This document shows positions 1 to 9,504 of a stretch of DNA of 55,000 bases, piece after piece. Position numbers and translations under genes: made by a program. Position 1 is the stretch's first letter; every line of letters begins with the position of its first letter. The notes under the pieces are model-generated. The model saw only the letters and a list, made by a program, of their open reading frames with translations. It made no database searches and was not told the DNA's origin. Source of the stretch: Paenibacillus silvisoli (lineage in GTDB: Bacteria; Bacillota; Bacilli; Paenibacillales; Paenibacillaceae); the NCBI RefSeq assembly GCF_030866765.1, contig NZ_CP133017.1:1085001-1140000 (forward strand), in the 5' to 3' direction.

Positions 1-1194
<1,194 letters not shown>

Positions 1195-1267
1195 TACCAT
1201 TACTTCACCTTCGCAAAGGTTCGTATCCAGTTTTCAGGGTGTCAAGCAGCTCCTGAAATTGCAGCAT

Positions 1268-1343
<76 letters not shown>

Positions 1344-1353
1344 TTTTTTCCTC

Positions 1354-1429
1354 GAGCCATTAGCTCAGTTGGTAGAGCACCTGACTTTTAATCAGGGTGT
1401 CGTAGGTTCGAGTCCTACATGGCTCACCA
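1354..1429 (+). tRNA. tRNA-Lys (TTT)
   Basis: A 76-base cloverleaf with acceptor GAGCCAT/ATGGCTC, anticodon loop CTTTTAA (anticodon TTT) and encoded CCA. It lies 10 bases after tRNA-Thr. Confidence 0.97.
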
Positions 1430-1466
1430 TGATCGTTCTAAACGAAGATGGGGGCACATATACTAA

Positions 1467-1549
1467 GCGCGTATGGCGGAATTGGCAGACGCACCAGACT
1501 TAGGATCTGGCGGGCGACCGTGGGGGTTCAAGTCCCTCTACGCGCACCA
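1467..1549 (+). tRNA. tRNA-Leu (TAG)
   Basis: An 83-base class II tRNA with a long variable arm. Acceptor GCGCGTA pairs with TACGCGC, the anticodon stem is CCAGA/TCTGG with loop CTTAGGA (anticodon TAG), and CCA is encoded. Confidence 0.97.
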
Positions 1550-1560
1550 TATTGTTTTAT

Positions 1561-1635
1561 GCGGAAGTGGCTCAGCGGTAGAGCATCGCCTTGCCAAGGC
1601 GAGGGTCGCGGGTTCGATTCCCGTCTTCCGCTCCA
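1561..1635 (+). tRNA. tRNA-Gly (GCC)
   Basis: A 75-base cloverleaf with acceptor GCGGAAG/CTTCCGC, anticodon loop TTGCCAA (anticodon GCC) and encoded CCA. It is the last tRNA of the cluster and is followed by a terminator. Confidence 0.97.
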
Positions 1636-1663
1636 TTAACTACAATTGAACTTGATATAGAGT

Positions 1664-1695
1664 GACCGTATTCCGATTTCGGAGTACGGTCTTTC
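1664..1695 (+). terminator. Terminator of the rRNA-tRNA operon
   Basis: GACCGTA and TCCGA pair with TCGGA and TACGGTC around a two-base turn with one internal mismatch, followed by TTTCC. It lies 29 bases after tRNA-Gly. The T-run is short. Confidence 0.75.
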
Positions 1696-1715
1696 CTTAT
1701 TTCTTATCCTAATTA

Positions 1716-1763
1716 AATAAGCCGCCTTATTCGTGTTTAATCACGAGATAAGGCGGCTTATTT
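1716..1763 (-). terminator. Terminator of the pilus core operon
   Basis: A long hairpin, AATAAGCCGCCTTAT against ATAAGGCGGCTTATT, with inner pairing TCGTG/CACGA. It directly follows the stop of the pilO-like gene. A/T runs on both sides let it work in either direction, so it also backs up the tRNA terminator. Confidence 0.85.
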
Positions 1764-1764
1764 G

Positions 1765-2412
1765 TTATTCGTTGAACGGTTGGATGACTTGCGTGACGAG
1801 CGATTTGTACGATGGGTCAAAGTAGGCAGTATAAACGATATTGGCTGAAAGCGGCTTGTTCGTATCATTACCGCTGGGTTTCGCTACATCGAACGAATCG
1901 ATTGTGATGAGACGTGAAAGCTTCTGCAGCTCCTCAACATATTGCAATATACTGCTGTAGCTGCCTTTGATGACGGAAGCCACTTTAAGTTGTTTGACGT
2001 TCGGACCATACGGACTGTCGCTCTGTGAGTTCTCGGATGCTGCTGTGCCTTCATCTCCGGCATTGCCCGATTGAGCATCACTGGCATCAGGAGTAAACGT
2101 AGCCGTTAAGGTCTCTGCGCCTGTAGTCGATTCAATCGTTTGTAAATCCAGGAGCAGCTGCTCCGTATTGTCCCAGAGAGGAAGGGCCTTCTGAACGGAT
2201 TCTTTGGACAGATCGTCACTGGCTTGTTTCTTCTCTGCCAGTTTGGTGCTTAGCAGCTTAAATTGACTGTCCAGACGTTCGATTTCAGTCTGTTGATCCG
2301 TAATTTTGGAATTCGTCGGCTGGAGGATATAGGTGTAAACCGCGAACAAGATGAGAAAGAGCAACGCAATCAGCAGAACGGCGGCAGAACGGTTTTTACT
2401 TAGCTGCTGCAT
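1765..2412 (-). CDS. PilO-like type IV pilus assembly protein
   Basis: Predicted 215-residue inner-membrane protein. It has a short cytoplasmic N-terminus, one membrane segment at about residues 10-30, a coiled-coil stretch (about 33-70) and a periplasm-facing ferredoxin-like domain. That layout is typical of PilO/GspM proteins, which pair with PilN to align the pilus machine. The ATG at 2412 is preferred over the in-frame ATG at 2433 because GAAGGAGATG stands 9 bases upstream of it. It overlaps the end of the fused pilM-pilN gene, so the two are translationally coupled. The low-complexity Ser/Gly/Asp stretch near the middle is unlike well-studied PilO. The assignment rests on topology and neighbours more than on sequence motifs. 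Confidence 0.72.
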   Translation of the reverse strand: MQQLSKNRSAAVLLIALLFLILFAVYTYILQPTNSKITDQQTEIERLDSQFKLLSTKLAEKKQASDDLSKESVQKALPLWDNTEQLLLDLQTIESTTGAETLTATFTPDASDAQSGNAGDEGTAASENSQSDSPYGPNVKQLKVASVIKGSYSSILQYVEELQKLSRLITIDSFDVAKPSGNDTNKPLSANIVYTAYFDPSYKSLVTQVIQPFNE

Positions 2413-3919
2413 CGGTATCATCTCCTTCTTCATTCGATTGCTTCATTAGGACGCTGAAAGTGGCGCTATACGGCTTGGAGACTGTAATCTCGCCATGAGT
2501 GCCTGTAGAACCGATGGTGTCGTTCTTAGACATCGTCTGCATGCCGGCATCGTCCGTAAAGGACATTCGGTGCAAATCGAACAAATAACGGGACATGTCC
2601 TTCATTGAGTTGAAGCTGGCGCTTAGCGAGATATGGCCCTCCTGCGTATAGCCCAGTGTTCGAATCTCTCCGCCGAAAGGCAGCTTATTCTCAAGCTCGT
2701 TGACGATCGCAACGACGTCATTCTGGTTCGCTTTAATGGTTTCGATCGCAGCTAGCGGATTGGATTGTCCTTTAGCCGCTCCGGTTAAAAGCTCGTTTTC
2801 AACTAAAAGGATCTGATCGTTCAAAGCTTGAACCTGGTCTTTATTATCTGATATTTCGAGATGATTGTTTACGTAAGAGTAGACCATTAGCGCCATAAGC
2901 AGCAGCCAGACGCCAAGAACGCTGGCCGCAATTAAAGGAAAGAGCTTCGCTTCGTGATTTGTTTTCGGAAGAAGGTCAATATGGAAAGATGGATCCTTCG
3001 GCAGGGCCAATCCGGCTGGAATCAAGAACTCGCCTTGTTCCTTGTGCAGGCTGTCAGAATCGAAAGCGTTAAATTCAGCGTATTCGACGGCGATCTCAGG
3101 CTGCGTCTCATGAAGCGCCCTGACGAAGGCTTTCTGGGCTGCAAAAGGGCCGGCAACAATCGCTTTCGTAATGCGAGAAGCGCCTTCATGAAGACCGAAT
3201 TGATAGAAGTTCAATATCCGAGCGATTTCCGCTGTGAGATCGGCGAGCTGGAACTCATTCAAATAGCCGGGCTGGTGGCCGACGGTTTCGAATAAATTGA
3301 TGGCGCGCATGAAGATCGGGCTGCCCTCATGGAACATGAAAATTTCGAGCGCGGATTCCCCGATATTAATGACCATCGTTTCGCTTGTTTTCTCGGCTTG
3401 CTGAGAGAATAACGCTTTGGACAACGCAGCGGCAGGGAAAGCGATCGCTTTGACGCGCAAGCCTGCTTCTTGCAGCAGCTCTGTCGCGGTACGGATCCAC
3501 TTCTGCGGCGCCGCGAAGATCAGCACATGCGTACTGGTTTCATCCATCCCGATCTGGAGGAAGTCATATACGGGCTCTTCAAATGGCAAATGAAGCGTCG
3601 TTTCGACCTCAAGCTCAATGAGAGAGCGCAGCTCCTTCGCATTCGTTGTGGGGATGCGCATTTTTCGGACGATGATTTGGGAGGTAGGTACCGCTAACGT
3701 AACCGCGGCGCTGTTTAGCTTCTCACGCAAAATCCATTTTTTGAAGCTACCCCGAATCGTATCCAGCTGTATAAATTGGTCATCGACAATGACCCCATCC
3801 GGAAGCTCGAAGAGTCCGGTTCGTTCAAGCTCCCAGTTTTTCTTCTTGCGCAGAGCCGCGAGCCGGATGCCGGTTTGTTCAATGCTAAGCCCGATATGTT
3901 TAGAGCCAAGGGCTGCCAT
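2396..3919 (-). CDS. Fused PilM-PilN type IV pilus assembly protein
   Basis: 507 residues. Residues 1-310 resemble the actin-like PilM fold: the start is HIGLSIEQTGIRLAAL, with an LRSLIELEVE segment and a later INIGES segment. A PilN-like half follows, beginning with IDLLPK near residue 315, which matches the INLLP signature that starts normal PilN proteins. It continues with a membrane segment at about 325-348, a coiled coil (about 355-380) and a ferredoxin-like C-terminal domain. In most type IV pilus systems PilM is cytoplasmic and binds the N-terminal peptide of the separate membrane protein PilN. Here the two appear covalently joined at exactly that peptide. The gene sits between pilD and the pilO-like gene in the core operon. 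The PilM ATP-binding motifs look weak, so nucleotide binding is uncertain. Confidence 0.78.
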   Translation of the reverse strand: MAALGSKHIGLSIEQTGIRLAALRKKKNWELERTGLFELPDGVIVDDQFIQLDTIRGSFKKWILREKLNSAAVTLAVPTSQIIVRKMRIPTTNAKELRSLIELEVETTLHLPFEEPVYDFLQIGMDETSTHVLIFAAPQKWIRTATELLQEAGLRVKAIAFPAAALSKALFSQQAEKTSETMVINIGESALEIFMFHEGSPIFMRAINLFETVGHQPGYLNEFQLADLTAEIARILNFYQFGLHEGASRITKAIVAGPFAAQKAFVRALHETQPEIAVEYAEFNAFDSDSLHKEQGEFLIPAGLALPKDPSFHIDLLPKTNHEAKLFPLIAASVLGVWLLLMALMVYSYVNNHLEISDNKDQVQALNDQILLVENELLTGAAKGQSNPLAAIETIKANQNDVVAIVNELENKLPFGGEIRTLGYTQEGHISLSASFNSMKDMSRYLFDLHRMSFTDDAGMQTMSKNDTIGSTGTHGEITVSKPYSATFSVLMKQSNEEGDDTDAAAK

Positions 3920-3936
3920 GAGCGATCACATCCTTA

Positions 3937-4692
3937 TCAGGTGATTATGTTCAAATATCCTTCGATCAGTGTATCTCCATACAGGTAAGCAGCAAGTGTA
4001 CCTAAAGCAAGAAACAGACCGAAAGGAATCGGTTGTTTTCGTTTAACAAGATGAAGCAGCTGCAGGGCGACACCAATAATGGTGCCTGCAAGGCAGGCTA
4101 GTAGCATAGCAACTAAAATATGCGGGATGCCGATGGCCAGGCCGCATACGAAAAAAAGCTTAGCGTCTCCTAGTCCCATCTGTCCGCGTGAGACCAGATG
4201 GACGAGCAGCAGCATGCCGCCGCCTAGAAGCGCGCCTATGAGATAGTGCCACAATGGCTGATCATGGTGGAGCAGTCGTGAAATCAGAAGTAACGGCACG
4301 AATGCCGCAAGGATTTTGTTCGGAATGAGCATGTATTTCAGATCGGATACGGTAATGATAATGGATAAACTCGCAAGCAGCAGGGCGGTCAAGAGCTCCA
4401 AGCTTGCACCGAAACGGACGAACATCAGCATGAATAGAAGTCCTGTTACGACTTCGCCGATCGGGTAGAGAGGGGACACGGACACGCCGCAATGGCGGCA
4501 GCGGCCTTTAGCGAATAAATAGCTGAATAAGGGGACGAGCTCACGTTTTCTAAGTCTTGTGTTGCAGCTCGTACAGTGCGAGGGCGGATGAATGAGCGAT
4601 TGCTTTGCAGGCACTCGCAGCCCAACAACGTTGAAGAACGAACCGCAGACGAGACCGAGAATCAAGAAGTAGATTGCAAAGGCAATCATCAT
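3937..4692 (-). CDS. pilD: Prepilin peptidase / N-methyltransferase (PilD type)
   Basis: A 251-residue polytopic membrane aspartic protease (A24 family) that cleaves prepilin leaders after Gly and methylates the new N-terminus. The N-terminal methyltransferase domain keeps the GSFFNVVGLRVP motif and the paired CxxC zinc site (CTSC and CRHC). The two catalytic Asp residues lie in SDLKYMLIPN and GLGDAKLFF. Its substrates should be the major pilin upstream in the operon and the minor pilins at 17279-18425. An intrinsic terminator lies between the pilin gene and this one, so it is probably expressed below the pilin. Confidence 0.95.
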   Translation of the reverse strand: MMIAFAIYFLILGLVCGSFFNVVGLRVPAKQSLIHPPSHCTSCNTRLRKRELVPLFSYLFAKGRCRHCGVSVSPLYPIGEVVTGLLFMLMFVRFGASLELLTALLLASLSIIITVSDLKYMLIPNKILAAFVPLLLISRLLHHDQPLWHYLIGALLGGGMLLLVHLVSRGQMGLGDAKLFFVCGLAIGIPHILVAMLLACLAGTIIGVALQLLHLVKRKQPIPFGLFLALGTLAAYLYGDTLIEGYLNIIT

Positions 4693-4720
4693 AGTGCATG
4701 GCTACTTTCTATGTAAAATG

Positions 4721-4752
4721 AAAGAAAGGAACCGGAACGGGTCCGGTTCCTT
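4721..4752 (-). terminator. Intra-operon terminator after the major pilin gene
   Basis: On the minus strand AAGGAACCGGA pairs with TCCGGTTCCTT around a five-base loop (plus coordinates 4726-4752), followed by a T-rich tract TTTCTTTCATTTT. It lies 16 bases after the pilin stop and 29 bases before the pilD start. It would let pilin mRNA far exceed the downstream assembly genes. Confidence 0.8.
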
Positions 4753-4767
4753 AGTGAACTGAGGAGA

Positions 4768-5211
4768 TTATTTAAGATCGTCCGAATCGTAAGTTTGATT
4801 ATCGGTAGTTTTAGTTTCGTCGGTACTAATAACAATAGAAGACAAATCCCCGTTTGAATCAAATGTAATAGACCCGCCAGTAATATCAGCTTTAGTGCTT
4901 GGCAATACAATATCCGAAGATAGATATCCTTTAGAAACTAGTCCTGGATCAGCAGCTGTTCCAAGAATTGGGATGGATCCAACAGTTTTAAAATCACCAT
5001 TCTCTTCAGCTGTCACATAGATCCGTGCAGCATCGTAAATCTGACGCGCGGTTGCAACATCAGAATCATCTTTGGATTTGCTAATAATACTACCAATCAA
5101 CGGAACGGCAATCGCAGCAATAACCCCTAGAATAACGATAACGGCAAGCAGCTCGATCAGCGTAAACCCTTTTTCTTCCTTCTTCACTCGTTTCAAAACA
5201 TTTGCCAACAT
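4768..5211 (-). CDS. Major type IV pilin-like prepilin
   Basis: 147 residues. The class III leader is MLANVLKRVKKEEKG, with cleavage predicted before FTLIELLAVIVILGVIAAIA. Glu at mature position 5 and a long hydrophobic alpha-1 helix follow, as in pilins exported and polymerised by PilB/PilC. The C-terminal globular half is Ser/Thr/Asp-rich. It has no Cys pair, so the disulfide loop of Gram-negative type IVa pilins is absent. The similarity is nearer to ComGC/PilA of Firmicutes. A terminator follows and pilC lies upstream. It is the most likely main filament subunit of this locus; ComGC-type competence function is an alternative, but the com gene set is not present here. Confidence 0.88.
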   Translation of the reverse strand: MLANVLKRVKKEEKGFTLIELLAVIVILGVIAAIAVPLIGSIISKSKDDSDVATARQIYDAARIYVTAEENGDFKTVGSIPILGTAADPGLVSKGYLSSDIVLPSTKADITGGSITFDSNGDLSSIVISTDETKTTDNQTYDSDDLK

Positions 5212-5244
5212 TGTAATTCCTCCTAGATTGAATTAATTTACTTC

Positions 5245-6453
5245 CTAACTCATTTGCCCATATAGACTGAACATTGGCAGCATAATGGCCGCCACGATGA
5301 TCCCAACAACACCGGCAAGAAATACGAGCAGTAATGGTTCAATAAGTGACTTTAGCCGGTCTACTGTATTTTCAACATCCATTTCGTAAAAATCCGCGAC
5401 TTTGGCAAGCATGAGATCAAGCGAGCCGGTCTCCTCGCCGATTGCAATCATTTGCGTGACTAGCGGCGGGAATACCCATGCTCTCTTGAGAGGCTCGGAG
5501 AGTGGTTTACCTTGGCGAAGGGAATCACCTGCGCTACGAATGACTTTGCCAACGACACGGTTTGCGACAACTTCCTCCACAATCGTCAAGGCGCTCAACA
5601 TGGGGACAGAGCTAGCATATAGGGATGACATCGTACGAGACATCTGGGCAATAACGCCTTTTTGACTAAGCTTGCCGAAGATCGGCACTTTGAGCTTCAC
5701 GAAATCGATAGCATAAGCGCCTTTCTCAGTCCGCCTAGCCATAAAGTAACCGGCCATGACAAACACAACAGCAAACAACCAAAGATACCACTGATGTTCA
5801 ATGCTCTTGCTGACCGCCATGACCATCTTCGTAATAGCTGGTAGCTCAGCATCCATGGAAGCGAACATTTTGACGAACTGCGGTACGACCGCTTTGAGCA
5901 GGTAGACAACGGCACCAAGCGCGAGAAGTCCGACTACAATCGGATAGGTAAGTGCTGATTTGATTTTCTCCTTCGTCATGTGCTGCTTCTCGAAGAAGAT
6001 CGCAAGTCGCTCGAGCGTTCCCTCTAAGTCGCCAGACTCCTCGCCAGCCCGGATCATGTTTGTGAACATGGACGGAAAAATCCGCTTATGCTCCAACACC
6101 GACTGCGAAAACGCATTCCCGCGAAGCAAGCTCGAATGGACTTCGACGAGGGCCTTCTTAAGCGGCTTGCTCTCGGTTTGCTGGGCAAGGATGCCCGTCG
6201 CATCCAAGATCGTAACCCCAGCGCGAATCAGCGTCGCGAACTGCCGGCAGTACACGATAAAGTGCTGCGGCTTGACCGGATTGCCGATGTAAAATTCCAT
6301 CGACATAATCGTGTTCCGATGCTCATCAACGGAAAGAACGACAAGCCCGCGTTTACGGAGCTCCTCAACCGCGGTCGATTTGTCCATCGCGGACATTTTG
6401 CCTCGCAGCTGTTTGCCGGTTCCTGTCTTGACATGATAAGCGAATTGAGCCAT
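5245..6453 (-). CDS. pilC: Type IV pilus inner-membrane platform protein PilC
   Basis: A 402-residue polytopic protein with two T2SSF (GspF/PilC) domains, roughly residues 65-190 and 270-390. Both carry the family pattern (RAGEESGDLEGTL and IGEETGSLDLML). Membrane segments lie at about 170-190, 220-240 and 370-395. It couples the PilB and PilT motors to pilin insertion and removal. The start codon shares one base with the pilT stop (TAATG), which indicates translational coupling. Length is normal for PilC. Confidence 0.95.
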   Translation of the reverse strand: MAQFAYHVKTGTGKQLRGKMSAMDKSTAVEELRKRGLVVLSVDEHRNTIMSMEFYIGNPVKPQHFIVYCRQFATLIRAGVTILDATGILAQQTESKPLKKALVEVHSSLLRGNAFSQSVLEHKRIFPSMFTNMIRAGEESGDLEGTLERLAIFFEKQHMTKEKIKSALTYPIVVGLLALGAVVYLLKAVVPQFVKMFASMDAELPAITKMVMAVSKSIEHQWYLWLFAVVFVMAGYFMARRTEKGAYAIDFVKLKVPIFGKLSQKGVIAQMSRTMSSLYASSVPMLSALTIVEEVVANRVVGKVIRSAGDSLRQGKPLSEPLKRAWVFPPLVTQMIAIGEETGSLDLMLAKVADFYEMDVENTVDRLKSLIEPLLLVFLAGVVGIIVAAIMLPMFSLYGQMS

Positions 6454-7502
6454 TAGCCCGCACCTTCAGTCAAGTAAGCTCTAGCCGCAGCCGGATCGAC
6501 TCGTCCGGATTGCAAAAGCTCCTTGATCGAGGCATCTAGCGTGTGCATGCCCAGCGCCCGGCCAGTCTGCATGACGCTCTTGATTTGATGAATCTTCTCG
6601 GTGCGGATCAGGTTCGCGACAGCCGGCGTATTAATCATAATTTCCGTGGCGCACGTTCTGCCTTGTCCGCCCGGTCTTGGAAGCAGACGCTGCGAGATGA
6701 CGCCAAGCAGGACGGCGGCAAGCTGTGTCCGGATCTGCCCTTGCTGGTGCGAAGGGAACGCGTCGATGATCCGGTCAATCGTTTGCGGCGCATCCGTCGT
6801 ATGTAAAGTTGCAAAAACCAAGTGGCCTGTTTCGGCTGCCGTTACAGCTGCCGAGATCGTTTCCAGGTCCCGCATCTCGCCGACAAGAATGACGTCCGGA
6901 TCTTGACGGAGCGCAGCCCGCAGACCGTTGCTGAAGCTCTTCGTGTCATTGCCGACCTCGCGTTGATCGACGACCGAAGCGGCGTGGGTATGCAAAAATT
7001 CAATCGGATCCTCCAGTGTCACGATGTGCTTCTTCTGAGTCCGGTTAATGAAATCGAGCATAGCTGCCAATGTTGAAGATTTACCGCTGCCGGTAGGTCC
7101 GGTCACTAGGACGAGGCCTTGATGCTTTGTGGCAAGCGTCTCAATCACTGCGGGCAGTTGAAGCTGCTCCAAAGACGGAATTCGTGTCGGTATCGTCCGG
7201 ATGGCGATGCTGACTCTGCCGCGCTGGCGGTACGCATTGATCCGGTATCTCGAGTATCCTTCGAGCTCGTACGAGAAATCGACTTCGCCGGCCTGTTCAA
7301 AGTGAGTCAGTTGAGCTTCGTTCAATAACGCCGTTGCCATCGCTTTCGATAGCTCAAACGTAACGGCTTGTTCTCCGATTCGCTGAAGCGTGCCGTGTAC
7401 CCGCATAACAGGAGGCGAGCCTACGGAAATATGAAGGTCGGACGCTTTGCTCTCGTGAGCTTGCCGCAGTAGATTCGTAATTAGTTCCAATGGTTGTGTC
7501 AT
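6453..7502 (-). CDS. pilT: Type IV pilus retraction ATPase PilT
   Basis: A 349-residue hexameric secretion ATPase. Walker A GPTGSGKSS lies at about residues 136-144, followed by the Asp box, the Walker B region DPDVILVGEMRD and the His box TGHLVFATLHTTDA. It lacks the N-terminal MshEN domain and the zinc Cys cluster of PilB, and its length is that of PilT. Its presence predicts retractable pili, and so twitching or DNA uptake rather than a fixed pseudopilus. It is cotranscribed with pilB upstream (19-base gap) and pilC downstream (one-base overlap). Confidence 0.95.
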   Translation of the reverse strand: MTQPLELITNLLRQAHESKASDLHISVGSPPVMRVHGTLQRIGEQAVTFELSKAMATALLNEAQLTHFEQAGEVDFSYELEGYSRYRINAYRQRGRVSIAIRTIPTRIPSLEQLQLPAVIETLATKHQGLVLVTGPTGSGKSSTLAAMLDFINRTQKKHIVTLEDPIEFLHTHAASVVDQREVGNDTKSFSNGLRAALRQDPDVILVGEMRDLETISAAVTAAETGHLVFATLHTTDAPQTIDRIIDAFPSHQQGQIRTQLAAVLLGVISQRLLPRPGGQGRTCATEIMINTPAVANLIRTEKIHQIKSVMQTGRALGMHTLDASIKELLQSGRVDPAAARAYLTEGAG

Positions 7503-7521
7503 GGTCGGGTCAACCTCCTCG

Positions 7522-9189
7522 CTAGTGGGATACGGTTTCGCGCAGCACTTCCTGAAGGGAAGTTACGCCGTTCACGGCTTTGATCAAGCCGTCATCCATG
7601 AGTTGGATCAGCCCGTTCTTCTCGGCCTCTCTACGCAGATCCTGGATGGAGCTTTCTATAGAGATGTGCTGGCGGATCGCATCGTTAATGCCAAGCACCT
7701 CGTGAATGGCAACCCTGCCCCGGTAACCGGTTTGGCTGCACGTTCCGCACCCTGTTCCTTTGTACAGCTTGTCCGCGTGCAGCCCGTGACTGTGCAGGAA
7801 GATAGCTTCCTGCTCCGATGGCGTATGCGCCGTCCGGCAGTCCGGACAAATGCGGCGCACTAGCCGCTGCGCTACGACGCCGACAAGGGACGAAGCGATC
7901 AGATAAGGAGCGATGCCCATATCTCTGAAGCGAGTAATGGAGCTTACGGAATCATTCGTATGCAGCGTGGATAGAACCAAGTGACCGGTAAGGGAAGCTC
8001 GAATGGCAATTTCCGCCGTTTCCGAATCCCGAATCTCCCCGACCATGATGATGTTCGGGTCTTGACGAAGAATGGACCGAAGACCTGCCGCGAACGTCAA
8101 TCCGATTTGCGGATTAACATGGACCTGATTGATACCTTCCAGCTGGTACTCTACCGGATCCTCGACTGTAATGATGTTCGTGTCTTCTTTATTCAGATGC
8201 TGCAGGGCGGAGTAGAGCGTCGTCGTTTTACCGCTGCCTGTTGGACCCGTAATAAGAATAATGCCGTACGGCACTTCGATCATGTTCCGGAAGATCTTCT
8301 GGTTATGTGGGCTAAAGCCCAGCTGATCCACCGCCTTGACACCGATGCTGAGATCGAGAATCCGCAATACGATCTTCTCGCCGTGTATCGTCGGCAGCGA
8401 GGAGACGCGGATATCGATCGTTTTGTAATCGACTTGCATTTTCAGACGTCCGTCTTGAGGAAGCCGTCGTTCCGCAATGTTCAGCTTGGCCATAATCTTG
8501 AGGCGAGCCGTAATGAAGCCTTGCATCTGCTTCGGAATGACTCTCTCCGACCTGAGTACGCCGTCCAGCCGGTAACGGATCGTTACGTTCGTCTCGCCCG
8601 GATCGACGTGTATGTCGGACACTTGCAGCTGAACCGCCTGCTGGATCATTTGATTCACCAGTCGGACTACGGGAGAGTCCTCATCCGTAATTTCGGTTTC
8701 GCGGATCTCGTCAACCGTTGGGAGCTCGCCCATAAGCTGTGACATCGAATCCTGCAGGCCGTAATGCCGCGCGATTGCGCGCTGCAGCTCGTCTCTGCTG
8801 GAGATTGCCGGTTCAATCCGGAAGCCAGTAGACATGCGGAGCTCTTCTATAGCAAAATAGTCCAGCGGATCGGCCATCGCCACAAGCAGCTTGCCGCCTT
8901 CTTTATGTAAGGGAATCGCTTGATATCTTCGAGCCAGGCTCTCGGGGATAATCTGGGTAATCGATGGCTCAATCTGATATTTGAATAAGCTGACATGAGG
9001 GATGCCCAGTTGAACTTCCAGTACCTCGAACAGTTGTTGTTCCGTAATGTACCCTTGCGTGATGAGCAAATCGCCGAGCTTCTGCTTGGTCTTGCTCTGC
9101 TCCTTAAGCGCTTGCTGCAACTGCTCCTCGGAGATGACATTGCTCTCGATGAGCAGGTCGCCGAGCCGTTTCTTCTTCACGGTACTCAT
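7522..9189 (-). CDS. pilB: Type IV pilus extension ATPase PilB with c-di-GMP-binding MshEN domain
   Basis: 555 residues. The N-terminal MshEN domain carries two 24-residue motifs of the form (R/K)LGxxLxxxxxIxxxxLxxxLxxQ, at residues 8-31 and 37-60, separated by exactly five residues. This is the arrangement known to bind c-di-GMP in MshE and PilB proteins. Next come the ATPase core with Walker A GPTGSGKTT (about 310-321), Walker B ILRQDPNIIMVGEIRD, His box TGHLVLSTLHTND, and a zinc site CPDC...CGTC (about 446-490). It powers pilin polymerisation. It is the first gene of the core operon, with a sigma-A-like promoter upstream at 9342-9371. Confidence 0.96.
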   Translation of the reverse strand: MSTVKKKRLGDLLIESNVISEEQLQQALKEQSKTKQKLGDLLITQGYITEQQLFEVLEVQLGIPHVSLFKYQIEPSITQIIPESLARRYQAIPLHKEGGKLLVAMADPLDYFAIEELRMSTGFRIEPAISSRDELQRAIARHYGLQDSMSQLMGELPTVDEIRETEITDEDSPVVRLVNQMIQQAVQLQVSDIHVDPGETNVTIRYRLDGVLRSERVIPKQMQGFITARLKIMAKLNIAERRLPQDGRLKMQVDYKTIDIRVSSLPTIHGEKIVLRILDLSIGVKAVDQLGFSPHNQKIFRNMIEVPYGIILITGPTGSGKTTTLYSALQHLNKEDTNIITVEDPVEYQLEGINQVHVNPQIGLTFAAGLRSILRQDPNIIMVGEIRDSETAEIAIRASLTGHLVLSTLHTNDSVSSITRFRDMGIAPYLIASSLVGVVAQRLVRRICPDCRTAHTPSEQEAIFLHSHGLHADKLYKGTGCGTCSQTGYRGRVAIHEVLGINDAIRQHISIESSIQDLRREAEKNGLIQLMDDGLIKAVNGVTSLQEVLRETVSH

Positions 9190-9341
9190 CTTATTAACAT
9201 TTCCCCTTATACCAGCCGTTTCTCGCGTCTGCTATTACCAGAATTAACTGGGACTTTATTCCTATCATTTACAGGGGTGAAACTTCCATTTTTGAGCAAG
9301 CCAGAGATGGCAATTCGACAGGAATCGCGCCTGTTGAGTCA

Positions 9342-9371
9342 ATTATACACAATGCGAGTTCTAATAGACAA
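9342..9371 (-). promoter_or_regulatory. Promoter of the pilus core operon
   Basis: Read on the minus strand: -35 TTGTCT, an 18-base spacer and -10 TATAAT, about 155 bases before the pilB start. The rest of the 9190-9504 gap holds a TATAAT at 9422-9427 on the plus strand, which may serve the 9505 gene although no good -35 precedes it. I see nothing else there. Confidence 0.6.
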
Positions 9372-9504
9372 CAAAGGATTTAAGTTAACAAAAATAACTA
9401 TTTTTCTACCAGTATTCAAGGTATAATAGAGTCAACTAAAAAAGTAGTTCTTAAGTACTGTATCGTTCTGTAACACGCATGGTTTAATCGATAGGGGGAC
9501 ATTT

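Noticed and set aside
1448..1639. 63-codon frame across tRNA-Leu and tRNA-Gly
   Set aside because: It consists almost entirely of tRNA sequence.
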